Below are positions 31,903 through 43,346 of a stretch of DNA of 64,000 bases, one piece after another; within the stretch, counting starts at the first letter, position 1; every line of letters begins with the position of its first letter. Source of the stretch: Chrysopilus asiliformis (lineage: Eukaryota; Arthropoda; Insecta; Diptera; Rhagionidae); assembly GCA_964034945.1 (NCBI GenBank), contig OZ035963.1:48191032-48255031 (forward strand), written 5' to 3'. Both the position numbers and the translations under genes were made by a program. The notes under the pieces are model-generated. The model had not been told where the DNA came from. It was given only the letters and a program-made list of their open reading frames with translations, and searched no databases.

Positions 31903-33003
31903 ATCATCCTCGGCGCTACAGCTATCGAAGAGTCTGGGCCTCCTCAATTGAGGTTTTATAACAATTTCTTCCATGCCTCGCACCTGCAGTTTTACTTGAA
32001 TTTGGAACCATGGATGAATTACGACATTTGTAAGGTTTTTTTACGTTGCGACCCATCAACAGCAGAGGCCATAATAGCAATCTAGACCGATGACGTCGTT
32101 AACACCAAGCGGCAACTATCACTACTCATTTCGTAAAGCAAGTTGAGTGGACTTGAGATCACAGCGTGCCACAGTCGGGAATTGAACCGTCGACCTACGG
32201 AATACGGGCCAAGTACTTTACCACTTGGACTACGCTTAGGGATGCCAACGATACCTCGGTGTTTGCAAAACATCGAGGTATCGTTGAAAAATATCGAGTT
32301 TTAACCTCGATGTTGAACAGGCCGATATATCGAGGTATCGATGTTGTTATCCACGATGTTAGAACATTACTCTTCATACTATTAGTAGAGAAACTAATTT
32401 TAGGACTAGAGGGACTAGTTTTTAGATAGATTTAATATAGCCACTCAAAGATTTGTTTAAATTTCCTTTGGTATCCATTTTTGGTTTCATTTTTTCTACA
32501 AGATTTCGCAAAATTACCAGAGCTAGCCATGAAATTTTACAGAGAAGTTTGGTCCTGATGTGGAAATCCGTTAACCGGAAGTAACCAAAACGGCGGCTTT
32601 TTAAATTATATGCGGTTTTTTGCGGTTTATTCCGAAACTAACCATTTTCCAGTAGTCTTATGTATTACAAAGCTTGGAGACAATAAAATTTGCCACATTT
32701 ATGTGTTTTACTAGAACTCTGTATCTCAAGCCGTTATGAAGATATGCTGGTATTTCAAGAAAATTAGTTTTCTGCGAATATCTTGAAAACTAACGGGTTT
32801 TTGGTGGTTCAACGTATAAGAAGAATTAAAACCTACAGTAGAGCATCCGCCAGGTGGCTAAATTATTTATTAAATTTAACTTTTTCAAAACATCGAGGTA
32901 TCAATGTTTTCAGGACGATGTTTTTTGGCATCGATGTCGTCTTTAAAAAAAACATCGATTTTCGATATATCGAGGTCTTATGAACGATGTTGCACTACGC
33001 TGG
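31903..33003 (-). mobile_element. tRNA-derived SINE, copy c (interrupted)
   Basis: On the minus strand it has TAGTCCAAGTGGTAAAGTAC (A box), GGTTCAATTCCCGACTGTGG (B box GGTTCAATTCC), then CTCAACTTGCTTTACG and the body to a short (GAT)-like tail at 31903. It is the most complete head in the window. The first bases of the head are cut off by a 757-bp hAT-like element (32237-32993); the remaining few bases of the SINE head lie at 32994-33003. A flanking target duplication of the SINE itself is not clear. Confidence 0.8.
32237..32993. mobile_element. hAT-like element inserted into SINE copy c
   Basis: ACTACGCT is duplicated at 32229-32236 and 32994-33001; SINE copy b has a single uninterrupted GGACTACGCTGG at this point, which is the empty site. 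An 8-bp duplication is typical of hAT. The left end starts TAGGGATGCCAACGATACC and the right end, reversed, GCAACATCGTTCATAAGACC, so termini are only loosely inverted. The interior is rich in ATCGAGGTATCGATG words on both sides, acting as subterminal repeats. No transposase. Confidence 0.8.
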
Positions 33004-33236
33004 GCTTTTATATATAAATATATAATAGAAAACTAAAAATTCTTTGATTATTCTTTAATTTGTTGCACAAAATGTGGAATATTCTTGTTTTCAAATGCAA
33101 AAAAATTCTTGAACGCTCCTAAGATTTTTGACACCCATATTTTTCGTTGGTCAGGAAAAAAAATTGACAAATTTGACTTAAAAAATCGGAAATCAAAACT
33201 CTATTGAACCGAACATAATTTTTAGCACCCTAACCC

Positions 33237-33357
33237 CTAATTTATTCACTAGGAGTTAAGCCGAGTTAGTGAGTTAAGGGAGTTAGCTAACGTTATTTTC
33301 CATGTTAAAGGTGAGTTAAGGGAGTTAAGGCGATTTAACTCCTAGTGAATAAATTGG
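33237..33357. mobile_element. Small MITE with AATTTATTCACTAGGAGTTAA ends
   Basis: AATTTATTCACTAGGAGTTA is found at about 33239 and inverted at about 33334-33355. The 120-bp element is largely made of GAGTTAAGGGAGTTA words. No certain target duplication. Non-coding. Confidence 0.65.
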
Positions 33358-35665
33358 CCGTAAGCTATAATAATGTTAACCTCTAGTCATGTACATTTTC
33401 ACTTGCATAAATCGATTTCACGTATTATTAAAAAAAGATAAGTGGTTTCACATTATCTTAGCAATTAGAAACTTCTGCGAATAAAACAATTTCACATTAG
33501 ATCAAGTAGTTAAGATCTTTAAGAACTCACTTTTACCATTTTTCCAGCCCATGGGCTCTTCTTAAATCTTTAAAATTACACACTTTACAGAGCAATAATC
33601 CATCAGCTCAGCATCAGAAAAGCTCAACACCAAAAGACACAAATTTCATGATTCTTTTGTAACACTTTCGAAACTGAGAGTCTGTCTGGATCTGGATCTG
33701 GATCCTTACCTTTGCCTCCCCCGTCTTGTCTTTTCATCTTTTCATCTTTAAACAAAGTCCATAATTCAGCATCACTGGAAAGACTGTCAGTCATTAATAA
33801 ATAATCAAATTCTCGTTAAGTTCTATAAACAGACAAAACTTCAATATTATAATTCCCAAAGATTAGATACAAGTTGAGCCCCCCACAATAAAAAAAAACG
33901 CTTCATTCATTCGAAATATGTTAAATTCTCTACCTTCGATGGTTCTGTTTAAAAACAGATCAATATTATTATTGGAAAATTGCCGAGGTTGTCATTAAAT
34001 TTCGATCGAATTGGGATTATTTCGATCAATTGATTTGCCTGTGGATTTTTTTTTTTTTTTGGTGATTCACAGCTAAGGTGAACGTAATTAGTTTATAATT
34101 TTCTTTTAAAAAAGTGCAATTATAAATCACGTGAAATGTAATTTTTTGCAATTACCGACTATCGGAGAAAAATCTTTGGTGATATATGAATATTTCTGGT
34201 CAAAATCAGAGAAAGAGACTTGCGGTTAAAAAGTGTTATCGATATATACAGTCATTAGTCATTGCTCATGAATAATTCGATTCGTTTCATTTGTTGTACA
34301 GAATTTTAAATGGTATTAAATGTTATTCCAGGAATTGAATTTAAAATCGTCTATCATTTAGGGAAATTCGAGATCCATTTTCACATCAAAAAATTGCCTA
34401 AACCAATACTAAAAAAAAATACATTTTCGTATTTGTATTTGTTTTTAGGAAACTTGATTAATCTGATTGTTATTTGTTGCTGTTTTTATTTGATCAGTTG
34501 TTGAATCTACAAGTTTAAAACTTACCTCGCCGTTTGTGTCTCTCTGATCACGGCCGGATTAATTTGAATTTTTCGCACGAAAATCCAGTTGAGAGATTGA
34601 TTTGATCGGCATAGCGATTAACGCAGATCTGGTTTTTTACACACTTTGATTATTATTTATTTAAAAACTAATATCGCCATGTTGAATGTTGTTCACCCGG
34701 CCATAACGAAAATTCATTATATATCATCAGGCTATACTTGTGCATTAAAAAAACGACGACATTTCATCGAAATGAAATGATTTTTCCAACGCAATGGTGT
34801 AGAAATATGATTTTTATTGGCCGAAAATTTAAAAGCTACTGATTTTTTTGCTAATTATTCCGAGGTTCTGGCTATTGCCACGTTTTTTTTTCTTATTCCA
34901 GTTAATTTTAGTTTTTTGAACTGCGTAAAATCACTATATGACTACTGAATTGAGAAAATTTTTGATGATGGTTTTTTTGTTGTTGTTGTGCATTTGATGT
35001 GATTTAATTGGATGTTGTTAGATCATGTTGTTTCTAGATATAATTTATTACTAAAGTTGGTAGCAAACTTGATTGGGAAACCTTTTGATCTTGCACACTT
35101 GAGATCTTTTAGGTTAGATAAATTGCAACTCTGTAAATTTAGATTAAATCGTTTCACGAGATAAATTAGCTAATTCAATAAATTACAAATGTTTGAAATA
35201 TTTTTAAACGGTGTTTTAAATGTGCTTTTTTGATTTTTAATTGTGACTGTTGATTTTTTTTTGTGTGCTTAAAACATTCAAATTAGAAACAATAAATTTT
35301 TTGTGACCTTTAATCTTTACAGTTTTTATAAATATTTGTAGAAATATTTGTTGGATTTTTTATTAGTATTAAAATGCAAGTCATTATTATCAATTATCTA
35401 AATAAAGTTATAAAACATGTTCTATGATCTAAAAAAATTTCTATGCATATAAAAAATGGGTTACTAATATGTAGTGTTTTTTTCTGAAATTTGTCACTTT
35501 TACGAAAAAAGAGCCTTTCATTATTTAAAGACATGCAAAAAAAAATTTTTAAAACAATTCATTAAAACATTTAGACAGTTTTTTTATCCCAATTATTAGA
35601 TATTTTTCGATTTGCTTCTTAGTTGAAAGATTTTAGCCATTAAGTATTTTTCTAATCATTTACAC
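33358..35665. other. Unassigned AT-rich DNA
   Basis: About 2.3 kb without a recognisable gene, RNA or repeat. Short open frames lack motifs. It could be intron or intergenic sequence. Confidence 0.35.
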
Positions 35666-35666
35666 C

Positions 35667-36484
35667 ATATTTTTATACCAAAGGGTATAAAAATATAAAT
35701 TTGGTGAAACCAAAGGGTATATTAAATTTGCCTTACCGTTTGTAACGCCAAGATGCCGTCATCACACACAAAAATGAATTACACCAGTGTGTTTAGAATG
35801 ATAAAAAAAAATTGAATTTTGCATGTCCGTTCGTCCGTCTGACCGTCTGTCCGTCCGTCCGTCTGTGGCGCGGATTGCGGGCGCACGGATTGAGCTAGAA
35901 ACTTGAAATTTTGCGCAGATTCGTTTTTCGTAAAATGCAAGGCTAAGTTCGTTAATGGGTAAAAATGGACATACGAACAAAAACGTGATTTGCGAATATC
36001 TGAAAAACGGTGCATCTTATCAAAAAAGTCCAAGAACAAAAGTTTATTAGGATATGATTCTACATAAAACTCCCATACATCAAAATCCGATTGGAATAAA
36101 TTTTAAAAAATCTTTTTAAGTTTGACTTCAAAGTGGAATTTTGATACAACTGTTTCCCGTTCACTTAACCCTTTCAGACCTGAATTGTTTTTTTAAAAAA
36201 TTTGGTTGTGATAAAATTTGTGTTGATAAAGTGGTTAAATAAGAGTAAGAAAATATTGAAAAAAAAATCCAAGATCTATTACTGTTTTCGATAGCTTGTA
36301 ATTTGTACAAACGTTCGCAACCGGTCTCAAATACGAAATAATTTTATGAAATTGTTGGGAAAAACTTTAATGTGTACAAATGTAACCACCGGGTCTGAAA
36401 GAGTTAAACTTCGAACAATTCCATATCACCATACGGGTTTTCAATAATTGTCAGATTGGCAATTATAGCTTTTATTATGTTTTC
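35667..36484 (+). mobile_element. DINE/mini-me-like element, copy C (with nested MITE)
   Basis: It starts with TATACC..AAGGGTATA-like sequence and TTTGGTGAAACCAAAGGG, then CCTTACCGTTTGTAACGCC, a (GTCY)n tract at about 35823-35868, GCGCACGGATTGAGCTAG and AAAATCCGATTGGAATAA, and ends ATCACCATACGGG followed by the stem-loop TTGTCAGATTGGCAAT and TTTTATTATGTTTTC. A piggyBac-like MITE interrupts it at 36165-36407. Orientation is opposite to copies A and B. Confidence 0.7.
36169..36403. mobile_element. piggyBac-like MITE nested in DINE copy C
   Basis: CCCTTTCAGACC and, reversed, CTCTTTCAGACC bound 235 bp flanked by TTAA on each side (36165-36168 and 36404-36407). DINE copy E has the uninterrupted sequence GTTTAAGTGAACGG at the corresponding point, containing a single TTAA on the opposite strand; that is the empty site. 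Non-coding. Confidence 0.88.
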
Positions 36485-36599
36485 AAAGCTAAATTATTTT
36501 GTAACACCTGCTTGAAAAACTTCAAATTATTAATATGAGACAAGTTTTACAGATTTTTAGTTAATCGCGAACACAGAAACAGTCTTATTTATTAGACTT

Positions 36600-36872
36600 T
36601 TTTAAATTAAATTTGGTATACCGTTTATAACGCATCGAACCAATCATCGGACACAAAAATAAACTGCACCGGGGTACTAGGGGTGACTTTTGGCATCCGT
36701 AACACCCTGGAGTAGTTCGATTTTGATTTTCGCATGCCCGTCCGTCTGTCTGTCCGTCCATCTGTCTGTCCGTCCATCTGTCTGTCCGTCCATCTGTCTG
36801 TCCGTCCGTCTATCTGTCCGTCCATCTGTCTGTCTGTCTGTCTGTCCGTCCGTCCGTCTATCTGTCCGTCCA

Positions 36873-36921
<49 letters not shown>

Positions 36922-37625
36922 CTGTCCGTCTGTCTGTCTGTCCGTCCGTCTGTCTGTCCGTCCGTCTGTCTGTCCGTCCGTCTGTCTGTCCATCCATCTG
37001 TCCGTCCATCTGTCTGTCCGTCTGTCTGTACGTCCATAAACATCATAACTTTCGAAAAGATTCAGCTAGAGACTTAAAATTTTGTACTGTCACGTTTCTC
37101 GTAAATGGGTATGCTAAGTTCTTGATCGGGAAAAATTGGACCATTCCTTCATCTCTGTCCCATACGAACGAAACAGACTTTTGCTATTCTATCTTAAACG
37201 CTGAGTCATATTGAAAAAAATTATAAAGGTAAAATGTGTTTAGAATAAGATTTTACATAACTTATCCATACACTAAAATCCAATCGGACCACTGCTTCTC
37301 CCCTTTCCCATACAAATGGAATACTTTTTTCCTGTTTTCTCGAAAACTGTGCATCCCATCGAAAAATTTATAAAGATGAAATGTGTGTAGAATATGATTT
37401 TACATAACTTATTTATACATCAAAATTCATTTGGACCACTCCTTCGACCCTCCCCCATACAGATTGATTTTTTTTCTATTTTCTCGAAAACGGTCAGTCG
37501 TATTGAAAAGTTTATTTAGGTAAAATTTGTTTAAAATATGATTTTACGTAACTGTTCCATACATCAAAATCCAATCGGACCACTCTTTACCCTCTCTCCT
37601 ATACAAATGGTATTTTTTTAAAATA
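36600..37625 (+). mobile_element. DINE-related element (family 2), copy F
   Basis: ACCGTTTATAACGCATCGAA, CAATCATCGGACACAAAAAT, a (GTCY)n tract of about 300 bp (36737-37036), then ATAACTTTCGAAAAGATTCA and AAATTTTGTACTG. The 3' part consists of three roughly 140-bp tandem units (about 37200-37620), each with GATTTTACATAACTT, AAAATCCAATCGGACCACT, a C-rich run, CATACAAATGG and TTTTCTCGAAAAC. Related to family 1 across the 5' end and microsatellite, but with different wording. The long frames of TDRQ/CLSV residues are repeat artefacts. Confidence 0.7.
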
Positions 37626-39050
37626 TACATTTTGTCTGTCATCATTGTCGATTAGATTTGTTCTCTTGTAAAACAAAGTATTTGAGGATTGACCCCTGAC
37701 AATTGTAGCTTTTTTTATGTTTTAAATTGCTTGGAAAGACAAAAATTGTAATAAAAACTCGTAGCAATTTTCGTGAAATTTTTTTTATTTATTTAAATTA
37801 TTTGCTATAAATTAAATTACTTTTTTTCATGGATGCAGAAGCAAATATAGGAAATTAAACTATTTTTCAATGGCAACAGGTACTAACCTTTCATTTTAAG
37901 TATTTTTTAACCATACAATACTAAAACAAAATAGTCAATCTTACAAGTAATTGCAAGTAGTTTCAATATAAATAAAATATATGAAAAATTTGCGATTAGA
38001 TTTGTTCTCTTGTAAAATTGACTATTTTGTCCATTAAAATTAAATTTTTTAGCTGTGCGTTGTCCCAAATATTACTGAAAAATATGAATATCTTTAAATC
38101 CCTTTTTTTTATGTGATGTTGCCCCTATTTTTTGAATCACCCCTGGTTTTTGACTTGCTTCAGTTTAGAAAGTATACAGCAAAACTCCAAGTTTCTCTAT
38201 GTTTTCTTTTTAATTGTGCTTGTATTTTTTTAAATTGCTGTGATACCCCTGAGGGAAGTGTTATTTAGTCAACAAGTTAATATTATAAAAGTAAATAGCA
38301 GTGAAGAAATAAAATGAAATACTAAGAAAACTGGAGTTAGTCCTTAAGAAACTATTTTCTAAGGTCACGTTCAGTTATTTTATTTATTTATTGTTTGCAT
38401 TATGAGGAAGTAATGGTTTTAAGTTCAGTCGTGTAAGAAAAGCAAACTTTTTTTATAAATGCACTCCTTTTAGCGAAAGCATATTTACCCTACAAGTTAA
38501 AAAGCACCAAACTAAGGGGTTTTAAAAAAATACACGTCAATTTGGTAAATCCATGTGACATTCTTTTGTCTATCTATGAAAACAATAATATGTAGAGAAA
38601 TACAACTAAATCTAAAAATTTGTCATATCCGTGTGTTTACAAAAAGAAAATTGGACTTCCCTGAAATGATTTTTTTTTTTGTTTTTCTTTAAATTTTCAA
38701 TAAAATTATGTCTGAATCGATGACTGCAAATTTGGCATGGAAAAAATCACCCAATTTGCAATATAGGCCAATTTTAATAAACGATAAGGTATGTAATCGC
38801 AAAGACCAAACAAAAAATGAAACTAATTTTGAATAACTCCAATTCGAGTTAGGGCCTGTCTATGATGACGTTTTAAGGCTTATCCGACCCCCTTTCCCCT
38901 CACCACACTATTTTAATGAAACTTAGGTACCGTGATTGCACGCCCCCTCAGAAAGTGTGACATATTTTAGGGACATACCTTCAATCCCAGTGGATTTCTA
39001 AAAAAAATTGCTCCTATTGAACATCAAGGAAAAGTTATGTAAAACTAGGG
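37626..39050. other. Unassigned AT-rich DNA
   Basis: GATTAGATTTGTTCTCTTGT occurs twice (about 37651 and 37993), and CAAAATAGTCAATCTTACAAG (about 37928, 21 bp, quoted here as position only beyond its first 20) has a near-inverted partner at about 38011. No gene recognised. Confidence 0.35.
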
Positions 39051-39660
39051 TGACCAAATTTTTTTTTATCAATCCGCGATAAAATGAACCAGACTTTGTA
39101 TAAAAAATTATATTTAAAATAGACAGAAACCAAAGGGAACAAATTGATAAATGTGCGCCGCAGACGAAATTTACTTAAATAAAGAGATACTCAGCCCCAA
39201 GCGAAACACAGGCACTTAAAAAAGAGATACTCAGTCACACGCGAAAATTAACTTAAATTTTCGCGATCTTTACGCCATATAAGCAGTCGCAACGGGAATT
39301 GTGAAAATACCAATACAGAAAAATGCTTTGGAAGCCAAATCTTTTGAGAAAATGCGCGTTTTGTAGAAAATTGTTGAAAAAATGGGCCGCAGGCAAAAAA
39401 ATGTAGTTTAGAGCAACATGCGTCCGAAATAGAGTACATTTTTTGGAGCAACATGGGTCCGAAATAGAGTACGTTTTTTGGAGCAACATGCGTCCGAAGT
39501 AGAGTACGTTTTTTGGAGCAACATGCGTCCGAAGTAGAGTACATTCTGCATATCTAATGATTGTTTTTCCCAACGTTTGAAAAGTCATCACACTAATTTG
39601 AAAAATCCGGGACAAAAGATTCGTTTCCGGGACGCCGGGACAATATATCTAAATCCGCTA
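39051..39660. repeat. Repeat region with four 35-bp tandem units
   Basis: GAGCAACATGCGTCCGAAAT followed by AGAGTACRTTTTTTG repeats at 39411, 39446, 39481 and 39516. The region is bordered by AGGGTGACCAAATTTTT on the left and ATCCGGGACAAAAG ... GACGCCGGGACAA on the right, which suggests an old DNA transposon. Two overlapping minus-strand frames here are products of the repeat. Confidence 0.6.
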
Positions 39661-40195
39661 CACGGCAAAAAATCCTGGAGTATTTTTCAATCCAAAAATT
39701 ATATTGCCGAAATCTTAATAAAATTTTGGATTGGAATTTAATACATGTGAATTTTTGAAAAAAATTTAGCCCTCTTTGCCTTCATATTTTAACAATTTTT
39801 TATTGTGTATTGAACTTAAATACTTTTAATATTAATGTCTACAATTTAATCAAAATTTTAGACTTTAATACTAAATTAAACTGTAAAATTATACTTAAAC
39901 GCTTTTTATCGCCACATTTTTTTACGCTAGCCGTTTTCGAGAAAATTACAAAAATCTCTTCTATTTGTATCGGATAAGGAACTGGGCTCCCTACCCGATG
40001 CAAATAGAAGAGGTATTTGTGCAAATGCAAAAAAGCGTTTATTAGGGAAGCAATAAACTTAATTTTTGCCGTTTTTGAATTTGTTTTACCTTTTGATAAA
40101 ACACAGATGTGTGCTAAGGTTCAAATGTCTACCTCATTCCATTGTTAAGTTATCGGGTGCTTTTATTTTAATATTACACCAAACTTTTTACGATA
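39661..40195. other. Unassigned AT-rich DNA
   Basis: Contains an inverted pair CAAAAATCTCTTCTATTTGT / CAAATAGAAGAGGTATTTGTG around 39950-40022. No gene. Confidence 0.35.
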
Positions 40196-40444
40196 CAGTA
40201 ATCCCTCCAACTGCGCGGTAGATACGTTCCACAAAAAGAGCGCGCAAACCGAAACCGCGCACTGTGAACCGTACTTTGTATAAAACTTTGGAGTTAGAAA
40301 CATGTTTTTTTAAACGAAAATTATAAAAAAAAACCGCGCAGCTACGAAATTTTTACCGCGCAGTTCGAAATTTTGGTATTAAAAACTTAACCACGCAGTT
40401 GCGAAACCGCGCAGTTAGAAACCGCGCAATTGGAGGGATTACTG
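40196..40444. mobile_element. pogo-like MITE, copy 1
   Basis: CAGTAATCCCTCCAACTGCG and its reversed partner CAGTAATCCCTCCAATTGCG bound 249 bp, each beside TA (40194-40195 and 40445-40446). CAGTA-CCTC termini and TA duplication fit the pogo/Tigger branch of Tc1/mariner. AACTGCGCGG/CCGCGCAGTT words recur inside. Non-coding. Related copy inverted at 49259-49490. Confidence 0.82.
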
Positions 40445-42235
40445 TATAAGATTTAAATTACTTTTCTCCCCAAAGTATTATCCCACCTCTATGTGTGTTA
40501 AGTTATGTTTTTATTTGGCTTAGTTTTGGCGGGCTTAGCGGTCCAATTTTAGGAAATAAAACAAAAATTATGTTTTCATAGAATTTTTAATATAATTTTA
40601 TAAAAAATTAACAAATAATATCCCAAAATGCATAATTCAAAAACTTAGATTAATTTTAAGTACACAGAATGCACAAAGAAGTGGGGAAATATCACGAAAA
40701 AAAAACAGCGGAAACGTCATTGGAGGTCTGTTGGCTTTCTGCACATCCAGACAGGAAAAGTTTTTAAAAAGTTCGTATGATGATTGTAAGAAAAACATAA
40801 TTCTAATGGCAGTAAGTGATCAGAATCTTCAGTTCAGAATTTTAGAGTTTCTATAAGAGTTTTTTTTCATATATATATTTTTTTATTCTCAAGTTCATAA
40901 TTTGTGTGACTGATGGAACCGTCTCGCCGTTCAATATATATACAATCGAAAAACGAGAAATATGTTCAAGTACAAATTAATGACATCGAATCATCCAATA
41001 CTGTCATTAGTGGATGAAGATCACCAACTAATGATCATTTGCTGTCGATCATTTCCAGACAGACATTGGCCCAGAGATTAAAACATTGAACAGCGGAATA
41101 AATAATAACAATCATAATAATAATAATAATGGCAATAATCGATGATGGTAAATGGGTTTTTATAAGGTATAGTGTTGGGTGTTTAGGTCCCATCTTTATT
41201 CCAACTTACACCAGCAGGTTCATCAATTTTTATAGTTTTTTTTTTTTTGATCATCTTGACTTCCATTAAATTGTTTTTACCCCGTATTATCGTTTTGATC
41301 ATTGGGTTTCATTTGAGGAATATACACATTTTTTTCGTAAAGGTTTTCTTAAACATTTGCCGGTTGATAGTCATTGATGACGTCCTCAACACTCTTGTGT
41401 TACCTTACATATATGTACATAGTTCGGAGCACCGACTTCGGATGTTCAATCGAACTTAATGATAATGATGATGATGATTCTGTTTTTCCATCTGGAGGGA
41501 CTCATCATCGTCAAGTACGATTAACGAAATGCAGTCTGGTTCGGTTTAGCTCTGTCTGGATTACAGATTGTCAATTTTCCCGTTGAATTGTTTAATTTTT
41601 TTTTCTCTATATTTCAGATATAAATTTTATTATGCAATATAATTATTGCTCTGGATTAGATGATTGAACGAAAGCGTCATGTTTTGTTGCTGTTGTCATA
41701 AATATGTAGTCGAGATCAAAAAACGATTGACATTGAATGGCAAATAAATTACGAAACGTGTCTTTCCGATTTGCGTGGCTCGTTGGTTAATTGAGAAAAA
41801 AAATAACGCTTTACTGATCAAATTCTCAAAAAAATACATCGTCATCGATGGAAAACTAGTTAGATATTTGTTCCAGCAATGATTCATATCAAATTTTAAA
41901 CAGTTTTCCATTTAAAAATGTTTTCCTAAAGACCGAAATGCGGGAATTTAAAAAGAAATCAAAGTTTTTGGTCCTTATTTCATGTTTGTTTTTTCCTGAA
42001 AAGCTTTGGCGACACTTCCTTTTTCTAACGTGCCTAATTTTTTCTATAGTCAATAATTAAAAGCTGTCCATAAACTAACGACATGCTAATTTTTCGTTTT
42101 TTAGTAGTTCCAATCAATAGAATTTCGTCGAAACTAATATTTCATCAAAAAATTGATAGTTCAGGAGCAGGCTTTTTACCACCCTTACATAAAAATCCTA
42201 AGTTTACTTTTCGTATAGGAGAGTAGCGTAAAGGC
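40445..42235. other. Unassigned DNA, includes a short (AAT)n run
   Basis: (AAT)n-like sequence lies at 41100-41140. Otherwise no repeat or gene was recognised. Confidence 0.35.
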
Positions 42236-42409
42236 GCCTCCACACGTTCAATCTTAATTGACAATTTTACTTGAATGACTCATGTTTCAAGTAACATTGA
42301 TCGTTTGGTCGCTCTTCAATGTTACGTGTGGAGGCAATTTCCATCAATGTTACTTGACGAAAATTTTCATCAATAATACTTGTCAAGTAACATTGAACGT
42401 GTGGAGGCT
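42236..42409. mobile_element. MITE with GCCTCCACACGTTCAAT ends
   Basis: GCCTCCACACGTTCAAT at 42236 is exactly mirrored at 42393-42409. TCAAGTAACATTGA words recur inside in both orientations. A second GTGTGGAGGC sits at about 42325. No clear target duplication. Confidence 0.75.
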
Positions 42410-42670
42410 TCTTAAAAGATCTAAATCTGACTTCGATACACGAACATGAGCCTAAAAAAAAAGTCAAGTTAGAGTAGCAGCTTTTAAAAACGATAGTACA
42501 GGAACTCTTAACCCTTTCAGTACATATTTTTTTCTATGGGGGTTATAATTCTCTCTCTATACAAATTAATGATGTTTGAGCTATCAAAAATTTTAATTTT
42601 TCTTAAATTACGTCCACTGTAGTCCAGCTTTTTACTCAAAAAATCAAAATTGGGTCACAAATGCATTTAA
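42410..42670. other. Unassigned DNA with a solo TTAACCCTTTCAG end
   Basis: TTAACCCTTTCAGTACAT at 42509 matches the start of the piggyBac-like MITEs, but no inverted partner follows within reach; it is probably a decayed or deleted copy. Confidence 0.4.
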
Positions 42671-42781
42671 CCCTTTCAGTCACCACGTACACTATAGTGT
42701 ACACACTTTCTACCAAGTCAAGTTATGAGTTATGGCTTCTGAAAAGTGTGTACTCTTTAGTGTACGTGGTGACTGAAAGGG
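42671..42781. mobile_element. Short piggyBac-like MITE (111 bp)
   Basis: TTAA flanks both sides (42667-42670 and 42782-42785). The ends, CCCTTTCAGTCACCACGTAC and complement, are inverted over about 38 bp with two mismatches, leaving a short loop. This is close to the minimum size for a TTAA-flanked MITE. Confidence 0.88.
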
Positions 42782-42785
42782 TTAA

Positions 42786-43030
42786 ATTGGTCGTCGCGAC
42801 CTTAAGTCTCACCAAACCCATGACTTTATGGTCGCAACGCCCAAGTAGCGAAACCCGTGACTTTATGGTCGCGGCGACCAAATAGCGAAACCTCTAATTT
42901 TTGCCTGCAATCTTCGTTTTCAGCTTAAATTCTCCATTTTATTTATTTTTTTCGATATTCCTGAGAAACTCAAAAAAAATGTTTTGACAAAAAATCATTA
43001 AAATTACCACAACACTTGTGTTAGCATGGT
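42786..43030. repeat. GGTCGC/GCGACC-rich repeat
   Basis: GACTTTATGGTCGC occurs twice at about 42822-42880 with GCGACC words in both orientations and CCCAAGTAGCGAAACC between. The wording resembles the MITE at 60454-60555, suggesting a decayed relative. Confidence 0.5.
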
Positions 43031-43346
43031 TATACCCTTATGGTGAAACCAAAGGGTATATTAAATTAGCCTTACCGTTTGTAACGCCAAGATCCCGTCA
43101 TCACAGAAAAAAAACTGACGGACATGCAAAATGGTGTGTTTAGAATGATAAAAAAAAATTGAATTTTGGTGTGTTTAGAATGATAAAAAAAAATGAATTT
43201 TGCATGTCCGTCAGTCTGTCCGTCCGTCCGTCCGTCCGTCCGTCCCTCCGTCTGTGGCGCGGATTGCGGGCGCACGGATTGAGCTAGAGACTTAAAATTT
43301 TTCAATAATTGCCAGATTGACAATTATAGCTTTTGTTATGTTTTTT
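43031..43346 (+). mobile_element. DINE/mini-me-like element, copy D (internally deleted)
   Basis: TATACCCTTATGGTGAAACC, CCTTACCGTTTGTAACGCC, a duplicated GGTGTGTTTAGAATGATAAA segment (43132 and 43170), (GTCY)n at about 43202-43254, then GCGCACGGATTGAGCTAG. The sequence jumps from ACTTAAAATTT straight to the 3' stem-loop TTGCCAGATTGACAA and TTTTGTTATGTTTT, so roughly 250 bp found in copy B are deleted. Confidence 0.7.

Noticed and set aside
32160..32240. Possible functional tRNA gene
   Set aside because: A- and B-box-like sequences are present, but the segment recurs with a common non-tRNA body at four places and does not give a full cloverleaf; it is the head of a SINE.
36625..37214. Overlapping 100-170-codon frames of TDRQ/CLSV type
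   Set aside because: Same cause: the (GTCY)n tract of the DINE-related element.
41100..41140. (AAT)n microsatellite as a notable array
   Set aside because: Short and interrupted; common in AT-rich genomes.
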